Below, in pieces: positions 1 through 5,158 of a DNA stretch of 7,280 bases. A program made the position numbers and the translations under genes. Origin of the DNA: Actinocrinis sp046724665 (GTDB taxonomy: Bacteria; Actinomycetota; Actinomycetes; Streptomycetales; Catenulisporaceae); assembly GCA_046724665.1 (NCBI GenBank), contig JBKOWZ010000232.1, forward strand, positions 1-7,280, given 5' to 3'. Below the pieces are notes generated by a model, which ran no database searches, was not told the DNA's origin, and was given only the letters and a program-made list of their open reading frames with translations. The first letter of the stretch is position 1; the number at the start of each line of letters is the position of its first letter.

Positions 1-780
1 GTCCACAACCTGTGGGACACCCTCAAGGCCGCAGCCAGCACATATTGGGCCGAACTGTCCGCCGACGTACGCGTTCGCGGCCTGCTCACCACCCTTGCCA
101 CCCGCGCAGCCCGCGCGATCGCCAACCTCGCCAACGCAGCCGCAACGCACCTCGAACAGCGTGGTACGCAGCAGCAGTACGGTGTCGAAACGAAGGCACC
201 GGGCTTGCGCGAGACCTACATCAACGCCCGCAACCACGTACGCGCCCATGCCGCCACGCACGAATGGCAGCGCATCACCGCCCTATGGGGCACCGTCAAC
301 ACCCTCGCCCGCCAGGCCGAAGACCCCGGCATCCGCGCCGTCATCGCCCGCAGCGCGGATGCGATCTCCGACTACGCGGACGCTCTCGGCCGCAAGACCA
401 GCCAATACGGCCACACCGACGCGGCTGACGCACTCACCGCACTCGCAGCCGCAGCCGAACGGCACGCCGCAAGCCTCCGCAGCCATGAGAACCACCCGAC
501 GCCGCACCTCCAGCCTCGGCCAGCCGATACCGAAACGAAGTCCGCCGAGCGGCCCGGTAGCGCGCCGGAGACACAGCAGGGCACGGAAGCACAGCTGCTT
601 CAAGCAAGGGCCCGCCAGGTCGCCCAGCACGCCCAAGCCCGGCTCAGCCAGACCCCTCACACGGCCGCTGCCGCTCCGCGTCACGCGCGGTGCACCGCGA
701 ACACGCGGAACCAGAACCACCCGATGCGGCCCACTCAGCCAAGTCCTCCACGCGAACCGGCGCACATTCGCCTTCGGTAG
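1..780 (+). CDS. C-terminal part of an unrecognised helical protein (5' end outside window)
   Basis: Frame 1 is open from the first base to a TAG at 778-780, giving 259 residues with no start in the window that looks real. A TTG at 205 is internal to the same frame. Third positions are strongly G/C-biased over most of the length, which supports coding. Residues about 1-160 look almost entirely alpha-helical and rich in Ala, Arg and Leu (for example LATRAARAIANLANAA near residues 32-47 and ITALWGTVNTLARQAED near 92-108), with no membrane segment or signal peptide. The last ~95 residues are rich in Pro, Gln, His and Arg and probably disordered. I see no catalytic motif and do not recognise the family. 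The catalytic or named domain, if any, must lie upstream. Position in a conjugative element suggests an accessory or transfer-related protein, but that is inference only. The next gene is convergent. Confidence 0.6.
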   Translation, partial: VHNLWDTLKAAASTYWAELSADVRVRGLLTTLATRAARAIANLANAAATHLEQRGTQQQYGVETKAPGLRETYINARNHVRAHAATHEWQRITALWGTVNTLARQAEDPGIRAVIARSADAISDYADALGRKTSQYGHTDAADALTALAAAAERHAASLRSHENHPTPHLQPRPADTETKSAERPGSAPETQQGTEAQLLQARARQVAQHAQARLSQTPHTAAAAPRHARCTANTRNQNHPMRPTQPSPPREPAHIRLR

Positions 781-924
781 CACGAGCCGAGAAGCGCGAA
801 TCTGCTCTGCCGGGAGTTGCGCGAACGGAAAAGAGAGGGATGGTTCCGTCTATGAGTAGCGAGAGCGCGGCGCAGCGCGAGAAGTGTGAGCGGCTGCGTC
901 TGGAGGCCGCAGCGCGACCGCGCC

Positions 925-955
925 GTAGGCCCGGCGGGACCGGGACCGGACCTAC
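925..955. terminator. Candidate hairpin terminator between convergent genes
   Basis: The arms GTAGGCCCGG (925-934) and CCGGACCTAC (946-955) form a 10-bp stem with one C-A mismatch around an 11-base loop. The stem includes the stop codon of the minus-strand XRE/TPR gene (952-954) and lies about 145 bases beyond the stop of the plus-strand gene. It could thus end transcription from both sides. There is no T-run on either side, as is common for actinomycete terminators, so the call rests on structure and position alone. The rest of 781-951 shows no convincing gene; a weaker pairing ACGGAA/TTCCGT lies at 825-849. Confidence 0.35.
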
Positions 956-2196
956 CCATGCGCCAACCGCCGCCGCAACTCTCGCCCGGTTGTATCAAAC
1001 GGCCTCGGCAACAGCGCCACCACATCGCGCAGCCGCGGCTTCACCGAGTGAAGCTCCAATGCCTCAGCCAACTCTAGCGCATCTCGTGCGTGCTCAGCAG
1101 CCCGTTCGGTGCCGCCGAGGTATGCCAGCGTGTAGGCCACTTGTGCAAGGGTGACGGCGCGTGTCTTAGTGCGGTTGCTGCCGAGCGTGCTGTACGCACG
1201 TACCGCAGCTTCGTAGGCGTTGTCCAGATCGCCGATGCAGGTAAGCACGTCAGCCGCCATCGCCCACAGGTACGCCCGATCGACGAACCGCGCCCATGGT
1301 GGTGTGGCATCGCTAGGTGCAGGCGGCGGCCCGATTTCCAACGCCCATTCCCGAGCCAGCTTCAGACTGGCTTCTGCTGAGGCGATATCGCCAAGCCGGG
1401 CCACGGCCTGCGCAGCACGCAGATTCATCCAGGCTTGGGCGTGCGGTTCTTCTCCGGCATGTTCGGTCGCCGTATAGGCCAGCTGCCACGCGGCGTTGTA
1501 GTCGTCGCGCTCCAGCGCGGCGTAGGAGAGGTAGGTTAGGACGCACGCCAACAGTGGACTATTGGCTGTGCTCTGGGCGGCAGCCATAGCGCTGTTCCAG
1601 TAGCGGTGTGCAGCTGCGACATCGCCTGTTTCCAGCGCCAGCCACCCCGCCAGTGCCGCGGCCTCACCGCCATGCGCTACCAACCGTCCCCGCAACCCGT
1701 GGTCAGCCGCACCGCGCAGCAGACCGGCAATATCGTCGAGCTGGCGGCCAACGGTCGGTAGCAGCACGCGGGCCGGGGTGTGGTGTTCGAGGTCGAAGAG
1801 TTTGGCGACGGTCGTCTGCGCCAGAGCGACCGTCGCGGTATCGGCAGTCGTCGGCACGGCCAGGGCGTACCGGAAGTGGTCACTCGGGTTGTTCCCGATG
1901 GCGTCGCTGACTGGTGCGGTCTCGGCTGCATGAGTGCTCCACTCATCCTTGAAGCCAAGCTGGCCGTATGGCCTGCCGGTGGCTTCTTGCAGTGCGCGCC
2001 GGTAGTTGGCGCGGCACGTGGCGTAGGTACCGGATTCCCACTTCTGGACAAGGCGAGCGGTGCAGCCGTTCGGCTCGCCGAGGTCGTCCCCAGCCCGACG
2101 GATGAGCCCGGCGAACTCGTTCTGGCTGAGGCGCATTGCGATGCGGACGGCACGCAAGGCGTGGTTGGGCTGACGAGCAGCATGAGGCGTGGTCAC
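952..2196 (-). CDS. XRE-family transcriptional regulator with TPR-like C-terminal domain
   Basis: A predicted DNA-binding regulator of 414 residues. Residues ~11-72 form a helix-turn-helix domain with the actinomycete signature PNHALRAVRIAMRLSQNEFA followed by EPNGCTARLVQKWESG, in which RLVQKWESG is the end of the HTH core. Residues ~150-400 are a helical array with TPR-like repeats: LAGWLALETGDVAAAHRYW (~182-200), then pairs near 217-246, 257-286, 308-338 and 349-381, often with GD or GG at the turn. The GTG at 2196 is preferred because the protein then opens VTTPHAARQPNHALRAV, the usual short N-terminus of the family as I recall it. No good Shine-Dalgarno sequence is seen there. An ATG at 2289, 17 bases after the stop of the upstream HATPase gene, would add 31 residues and is the main alternative. 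The gene probably shares a transcript with that HATPase gene. TPR-bearing XRE proteins elsewhere (the RRNPP group of Firmicutes) sense peptides; ligand and targets here are unknown. Confidence 0.85.
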   Translation of the reverse strand: MTTPHAARQPNHALRAVRIAMRLSQNEFAGLIRRAGDDLGEPNGCTARLVQKWESGTYATCRANYRRALQEATGRPYGQLGFKDEWSTHAAETAPVSDAIGNNPSDHFRYALAVPTTADTATVALAQTTVAKLFDLEHHTPARVLLPTVGRQLDDIAGLLRGAADHGLRGRLVAHGGEAAALAGWLALETGDVAAAHRYWNSAMAAAQSTANSPLLACVLTYLSYAALERDDYNAAWQLAYTATEHAGEEPHAQAWMNLRAAQAVARLGDIASAEASLKLAREWALEIGPPPAPSDATPPWARFVDRAYLWAMAADVLTCIGDLDNAYEAAVRAYSTLGSNRTKTRAVTLAQVAYTLAYLGGTERAAEHARDALELAEALELHSVKPRLRDVVALLPRPFDTTGRELRRRLAHG

Positions 2197-2306
2197 GATA
2201 AGACGGATGCTTTCTAAGGTTGTTGAAACAGCAGCGAGCACGGAAGCCGCGGGTTCATCGGCAGCCCGCTGCCCGAAGGCCAACACCATGTAAAGGTGCT
2301 CACGAG

Positions 2307-2831
2307 CTATGCCTTGCCGGCGGACGACGTGGCGGCGAGATGCGACAGCACCAAACGATTCGGTTCGGCGGCCTGAAGCGGCGCGCTTCCCGCTGGTAGT
2401 GCGAGCTCGGCCCACACCACCTTCCCGCCAACCTTCGGGAAGTAAGTGCCCCACTGAGCACTAAGCATTTGCACAAGGAACAGACCGCGACCATCTACGG
2501 CGTCGTCCCGCTGCTGCTGGAGCACCGGCGGCTTTTGGCTGTTGTCCCATACCTCGATCAAGAGCCTGCCGCGTCGGATACTGAGCCGTACCTGGAGGAT
2601 CGACACCTGAGCAAGCGCGGCGTAGCCGGGATGCGGGTCGGTGTTGCCGGTCGCCCGGACGGCGTTGGTGACGAGCTCCGATGCGATGAGCACGGCGTCG
2701 TCGCTGACAGCCGAGACTTGCCATCCGCTGAGCGTCTGCTCGACGAACATGCGAGCGCAGCCGACGGCAGTCGGCACGGCAGCGAATCGAAGTGAGCTAA
2801 CGAATGGTCCTGATGGTTGTGCACTGGACAT
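2307..2831 (-). CDS. RsbW-like ATP-binding (HATPase_c_2) protein, anti-sigma/kinase-type
   Basis: A 174-residue single-domain GHKL ATPase of the kind actinomycetes carry in many copies, related to anti-sigma factor serine kinases such as RsbW/SpoIIAB. The N-box is at ~52-59 (ELVTNAVR, with Glu52 and Asn56). The G1 box is VWDNSQKPP at ~94-102 with Asp96 for the adenine. The G2 region is DGRGLFLVQMLSAQWG at ~113-128. GGKVVWAEL at ~135-143 is the usual final strand. The ATG at 2831 is chosen because AGGTGG lies 10 bases upstream and it gives a family-typical length; the frame continues upstream but would overlap the divergent XRE gene start. The ~30 residues after the domain look variable and unstructured. 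It is first in the leftward unit and divergent from the XRE/DUF397 pair, a common arrangement in Streptomyces. Its partner (sigma factor, anti-anti-sigma factor or regulator) is not in the window. Confidence 0.88.
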   Translation of the reverse strand: MSSAQPSGPFVSSLRFAAVPTAVGCARMFVEQTLSGWQVSAVSDDAVLIASELVTNAVRATGNTDPHPGYAALAQVSILQVRLSIRRGRLLIEVWDNSQKPPVLQQQRDDAVDGRGLFLVQMLSAQWGTYFPKVGGKVVWAELALPAGSAPLQAAEPNRLVLSHLAATSSAGKA

Positions 2832-2879
2832 TGCAAGGTCACCACCTGCGGCGTTGACGGGATGACCTAAGCTTGCAAT
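2830..2879. promoter_or_regulatory. Inverted repeat ATTGCAAG / CTTGCAAT in divergent promoter region
   Basis: ATTGCAAG at 2830-2837 is repeated as its exact reverse complement, CTTGCAAT, at 2872-2879, 42 bp apart start to start (about four helical turns). The left copy covers the start codon of the leftward HATPase gene; the right copy lies mid-way in the 119-bp divergent region. Each contains the palindrome TTGCAA. The arrangement suits cooperative binding by one of the two XRE proteins encoded on either side. An 8-bp match in 119 bp can also arise by chance, so this is only a candidate. Confidence 0.3.
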
Positions 2880-2910
2880 CAGAGGACTACGCTGAGCGAT
2901 AGGGCGCAGC

Positions 2911-2930
2911 TCTACAGGTGGGCTTGTAGA
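2911..2930. promoter_or_regulatory. Candidate operator: TCTACA-N8-TGTAGA ahead of the XRE/DUF5753 gene
   Basis: A perfect 6-bp inverted repeat, TCTACA at 2911-2916 and TGTAGA at 2925-2930, separated by 8 bases. It ends 20 bases before the XRE ATG at 2951 and just before its ribosome-binding region (GGAAGG at 2934-2939, GGCGGA at 2938-2943). Size and spacing fit a dimeric HTH protein, and the position would allow autorepression. No clear -35/-10 pair could be assigned nearby; TTGCAA at 2873 with GATAGG at 2898 is a poor candidate. Confidence 0.35.
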
Positions 2931-2950
2931 ACCGGAAGGCGGACAGCGCG

Positions 2951-3757
2951 ATGGCGGCACCGCTCGAACTCGATCCCTCGTCATCGGTGCTGGCCTACTT
3001 TGGCAGCGAGTTGCGTCGCTATCGCACGGCAGCAGGGCTTAGCCAGGAACGCCTCGGCGAGATCGTCATCTACAGCGGGGCGCTTGTCGGCCTCGTGGAG
3101 ACGGCCAAGCGCGTACCGACCCGCGACTTCGCCGAACGCTGCGACGCAGCGTTAGAGACAGACGGGGCGCTTGCTCGGCTGTGGCCGCTAGTCAACCGCA
3201 GCAACTTTCCGAGTTGGTTTCGGGGGTACGTGGAGCTGGAGGCCACGGCTACCAGCATCCGGACATTCGAGCCGCAGAACGTACCAGGACTGCTTCAGAC
3301 CGATGGCTACGCCCGCGCCCTGATGGAAGCGTGTTGGACGGAGGCCGTCGATGAACGGGTCGCCGCCCGTCTCGATCGGCAACGCTTGCTTGAGCAGGCA
3401 CCGCCGCAGTTCTGGGCCATCTTGGACGAGGCGGTACTTCGCCGGCCGATTGGTGGGCGCGAGGTCATGCGCGGCCAACTCGCCAGACTCATGGGGCTGG
3501 TGGCCTCACGGCGCATTGTGCTTCAAGTGTTGCCGTACGACGTTGGCGCTCATGCCTGCTCAGATGGGGCGATGAGTGTCCTGAGTTTCAGCGAGGGGCC
3601 TGATCTCGTCTACGTCGAAGTCCACGGCAGTGGCCACCTCATCGAGCAAGCAGAAGCCGTGCGTGCCGCACAGCTTCGGTACGATCTCACGCGTGCTGCC
3701 GCGCTGTCTCCCGAAGCGTCAGTGGCCATGATCGAGGCAGTGATGGAGGAGCTATGA
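2951..3757 (+). CDS. XRE-family regulator with DUF5753 domain (WhiJ-like)
   Basis: A 268-residue protein of typical length for actinomycete XRE/DUF5753 regulators. The helix-turn-helix is at ~15-72 (FGSELRRYRTAAGLSQERLG, then SGALVGLVETAKRVPTRDFA). The DUF5753 domain at ~86-265 shows its characteristic blocks: TSIRTFEPQNVPGLLQTDGY (101-120), FWAILDEAVLRRPIGG (154-169), QLARLMGLVASRRIVLQVLP (176-195), GPDLVYVEVHGSGHLIE (216-232) and ALSPEASVAMIE (251-262). The ATG at 2951 follows GGCGGA by 7 bases. It overlaps the DUF397 gene downstream by 4 bases, so the two proteins are almost certainly made together. The best-known relatives are WhiJ and similar developmental or antibiotic regulators of Streptomyces, where XRE and DUF397 proteins act as functional pairs; XRE/DUF397 pairs have also been proposed as toxin-antitoxin-like. 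Ligand and target of this copy are unknown. Possible operators lie in the divergent region upstream. Confidence 0.93.
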   Translation: MAAPLELDPSSSVLAYFGSELRRYRTAAGLSQERLGEIVIYSGALVGLVETAKRVPTRDFAERCDAALETDGALARLWPLVNRSNFPSWFRGYVELEATATSIRTFEPQNVPGLLQTDGYARALMEACWTEAVDERVAARLDRQRLLEQAPPQFWAILDEAVLRRPIGGREVMRGQLARLMGLVASRRIVLQVLPYDVGAHACSDGAMSVLSFSEGPDLVYVEVHGSGHLIEQAEAVRAAQLRYDLTRAAALSPEASVAMIEAVMEEL

Positions 3758-3960
3758 AGCACGAACCCGACTCGACTGGCCTCGTCTGGCGGAAGTCTTC
3801 GCACAGCGGCGGGCAGGGTGGCAACTGCGTGGAGGTTGCCGAGCTGCCGGATGGTGGTATGGCGGTGCGCGACTCAAAGGACCAACAAGGGCCAGTGCTG
3901 CGATTCACGGCGGCGGAGTGGGCGGCGTTCGTGGCGGGGGTGCGGGACGGGGAGTTTTAA
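3754..3960 (+). CDS. DUF397 domain-containing small protein
   Basis: A 68-residue protein consisting of one complete DUF397 domain. The family signature is intact: VWRKSSHSGGQGGNCVEVAE at ~11-30, MAVRDSKDQQGPVLRFTAAE at ~36-55 and WAAFVAGVRDGEF at the C-terminus. The start codon overlaps the stop of the XRE gene (ATGA at 3754-3757), and GGAGGA at 3745-3750 serves as the ribosome-binding site, so translation is probably coupled. DUF397 proteins are partners of adjacent XRE/DUF5753 regulators; in Streptomyces the pair can influence differentiation and antibiotic production. There is no enzymatic motif, and the likely role is to modulate the XRE protein by direct contact. It is the last gene of the unit; a weak hairpin follows the TAA. 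Confidence 0.95.
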   Translation: MKHEPDSTGLVWRKSSHSGGQGGNCVEVAELPDGGMAVRDSKDQQGPVLRFTAAEWAAFVAGVRDGEF

Positions 3961-3968
3961 TTGCAAGG

Positions 3969-3987
3969 GCGCCTGTCCAGTGGGCGT
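3969..3987 (+). terminator. Weak hairpin after the XRE-DUF397 unit
   Basis: GCGCCT (3969-3974) can pair with GGGCGT (3982-3987) through four G-C pairs and two G-T wobbles around a 7-base loop, followed by TTTC. It starts 9 bases after the DUF397 stop, where a terminator is expected. The stem is short, so this is a tentative call. Confidence 0.25.
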
Positions 3988-4054
3988 TTCAGACGCATGA
4001 CGGCGGCGTTCACAGGCGGGCTCGCAATAGTCCTCGACCGATGCTTGGCGAACC

Positions 4055-4079
4055 GCAGGTTACGCGGAGCGCGTATTCT
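4055..4079 (+). promoter_or_regulatory. Palindrome plus -10-like hexamer, copy 1
   Basis: TACGCG-GAG-CGCGTA at 4061-4075 is a perfect 6-bp inverted repeat with a 3-base spacer. It runs into TATTCT (4074-4079), a fair -10 hexamer. No good -35 is seen at 17-18 bp; TTGGCG at 4045 is too far. A related unit occurs 98 bp downstream, which argues that the motif has a function. It may be an operator, a promoter or both. Confidence 0.35.
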
Positions 4080-4152
4080 CGCACCTTGAGGAGTTTCACC
4101 ATATCGGGCGAATTCGAGCCGCATTTCGTCGTCGCCCCGCAGGAGGCCCGTG

Positions 4153-4177
4153 GCGGGGTACGAATCGCGCGTATGAT
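4153..4177 (+). promoter_or_regulatory. Probable promoter of the winged-helix gene, copy 2 of the unit
   Basis: TATGAT at 4172-4177 is close to the ideal -10 hexamer and would start RNA near 4184, about 77 bases before the winged-helix ATG. The 15 bases before and into it, TACGAATCGCGCGTA (4159-4173), match 11 of 15 positions of the palindrome at 4061-4075. Over 22 bases (4153-4174 against 4055-4076) the match is 16. The outer TACG...CGTA symmetry is kept. No -35 consensus is visible, which is common in actinomycetes. A protein bound to the repeat would cover the -10. Confidence 0.45.
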
Positions 4178-4202
4178 CAGCTGCACAACTGAACAGCAAG
4201 GA

Positions 4203-4232
4203 CCCCGGCCGGTGCTACCAACACCGCCGGGG
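4203..4232 (+). promoter_or_regulatory. Strong stem-loop in the leader of the winged-helix gene
   Basis: CCCCGG plus CGGTG (4203-4208, 4210-4214, with one bulged C at 4209) pairs with CACCG plus CCGGGG (4222-4232), giving 11 G-C-rich pairs around the 7-base loop CTACCAA. It lies in the predicted transcript, 28 bases before the ATG and just ahead of the ribosome-binding region. There is no T-run, so it is not a standard terminator. It could be an attenuator, an RNA-stabilising or protein-binding hairpin, or a structured RNA element. Confidence 0.6.
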
Positions 4233-4260
4233 CATGGCACCAGGAGATTGAGGCTCCCGA

Positions 4261-5154
4261 ATGCACATCCATCGTACTGCGCGTAAGCGTTTTTTCACGA
4301 CTCTCGGCAACGAGGTGTTGCGTGACAGCCGTTTGAGCTTCTGTGCTCGCGGCATCCTCGGCCACCTGCTTTCCTTGCCCGAGGGCCAGCGTGGCGACAT
4401 CCGGACTCTGGCTGAGCGCACCCCGGAGGGGCGTGAGCGCGTGGCTTCCGCGTTGCGGGAGCTGGAGCGCTTCGGCTATCTCAAGCGCGCAGTCAAGCGG
4501 ACCGCGCAGGGCCGTATCTACACCGAGGTAGACGTGTTCGACACCTCGGACAGAGCGTCATCTCAGGTCACACCGGATGCAGGGTTCCCGAACTCCGGTG
4601 GCTCGGCCGCCTGCACAGACGGCGATCACCCCGCGAATGAACGGGTCGAAGAACCCACCCTCCCGGCTCCGCCTGCTCAGCGCACAGGTAATGAACGGGA
4701 GGGGGATGGCGACGAAGAGACAAGGGCAAGCGCTGAGGTTCTTGCGCGGGTCGCGCGTGCTGAGCCGAAGTTGTCCTTGGGGCGTCGTGAGGCGCTGCGG
4801 CTGGCGCCTTTGGTGACCGAGTGGCGGCGGCGCGGCGCGTCTGAGCTGCACGTCATCGGTTCGCTGACGGCTGGTCTGCCGCGTGGCGGTGTGTACCACC
4901 CGGCCCGTTTCATCGAGTCACGATTGGTGGCGAAAATGCCCGCCAAGCGGTGCGCCGTGCCGGTGAAGCCCGAGTGCGACGAGTGCGGCGTGCCGATCCT
5001 CGTGCCCGGCGTGTGCCGGTGCTGCCGGGGCATCGAACCGGTTGACGTCCCGGCTGCGGCAGATGTCGGCCACGTGCGGACGCGTGGTGCCGCGATGGCT
5101 CGTGCGGCGCTGCGAGGTCTCTCCTTCGACTCGATGATGCCTGCGCTCGCCTAA
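4261..5154 (+). CDS. Winged-helix DNA-binding protein with C-terminal CxxC-x9-CxxC motif
   Basis: A 297-residue protein. Residues ~5-95 look like a winged helix: SRLSFCARGILGHLLSLPEG (23-42) as the first helix, GDIRTLAERTPEGRERVASA (45-64) as the HTH, LRELERFGYLKRAV (65-78) then RIYTEVDVFD (85-94) as the wing. The layout resembles N-terminal domains of phage and plasmid replication or partition proteins. Residues ~97-155 are polar and probably disordered. Residues ~157-225 are helical and basic, ending in GGVYHPARFIESRLV. Cys239, Cys242, Cys252 and Cys255 form CxxC-x9-CxxC, a possible small zinc ribbon, with an extra Cys254. The ATG at 4261 is supported by GAGG at 4250-4253, 7 bases upstream; AGGAG at 4242-4246 is rather far. 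Similar proteins occur in actinomycete mobile elements as generic helix-turn-helix proteins; I cannot name a function. It is convergent with the relaxase gene. Confidence 0.85.
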   Translation: MHIHRTARKRFFTTLGNEVLRDSRLSFCARGILGHLLSLPEGQRGDIRTLAERTPEGRERVASALRELERFGYLKRAVKRTAQGRIYTEVDVFDTSDRASSQVTPDAGFPNSGGSAACTDGDHPANERVEEPTLPAPPAQRTGNEREGDGDEETRASAEVLARVARAEPKLSLGRREALRLAPLVTEWRRRGASELHVIGSLTAGLPRGGVYHPARFIESRLVAKMPAKRCAVPVKPECDECGVPILVPGVCRCCRGIEPVDVPAAADVGHVRTRGAAMARAALRGLSFDSMMPALA

Positions 5155-5158
5155 GCGC

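Larger units (their letters stand above)
3961..4260 (+). other. 300-base non-coding region with regulatory structure
   Basis: No convincing gene lies here. Reading frames crossing it are extensions or shadows without ribosome-binding sites or recognisable products. It holds a weak terminator-like hairpin at its left end, two related promoter/operator-like units (4055-4079 and 4153-4177), a short pairing CCCCGC/GCGGGG (4135-4140 with 4153-4158) that covers the right-hand unit, and a strong hairpin (4203-4232) followed by the ribosome-binding region of the winged-helix gene. It probably acts as the control region of that gene. Confidence 0.6.

Noticed and set aside
777..848. Degenerate tandem repeat reading V-A-R-x-E-K-R twice in frame 3
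   Set aside because: The two copies agree at only about 13 of 21 bases and lie in a frame without a supported gene, so chance is the simpler explanation.
840..1154. Plus-strand frame starting at ATG 840 or 852 after a GAGAGGG motif
   Set aside because: It would overlap about 200 bases of the 3' end of the well-supported XRE/TPR gene on the other strand, and its product is low-complexity Ala/Pro/Arg with no family resemblance.
2197..2454. N-terminal extension of the XRE/TPR gene up to the start at 2454
   Set aside because: It would overlap the HATPase gene by about 150 bases and add Arg-rich sequence unlike the family. Only the ATG at 2289 remains a fair alternative to the GTG at 2196.
2854..2902. 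TTGACG at 2854 as a -35 box for the XRE gene
   Set aside because: No -10-like hexamer occurs 16-19 bases downstream.
2832..2984. N-terminal extension of the HATPase gene to 2984
   Set aside because: It would run across the divergent promoter region and the start of the XRE gene; the ATG at 2831 has a good ribosome-binding site and gives the normal family length.
4010..4102. Minus-strand frame MVKLLKVREYALRVT..., faintly like an excisionase HTH
   Set aside because: It is only 30 residues, has no ribosome-binding site, and lacks the second helix and the rest of an excisionase.
3918..4286. Plus-strand frame spanning the 300-base non-coding region
   Set aside because: It has no ribosome-binding site, overlaps both flanking genes out of frame, and gives a product without recognisable features.
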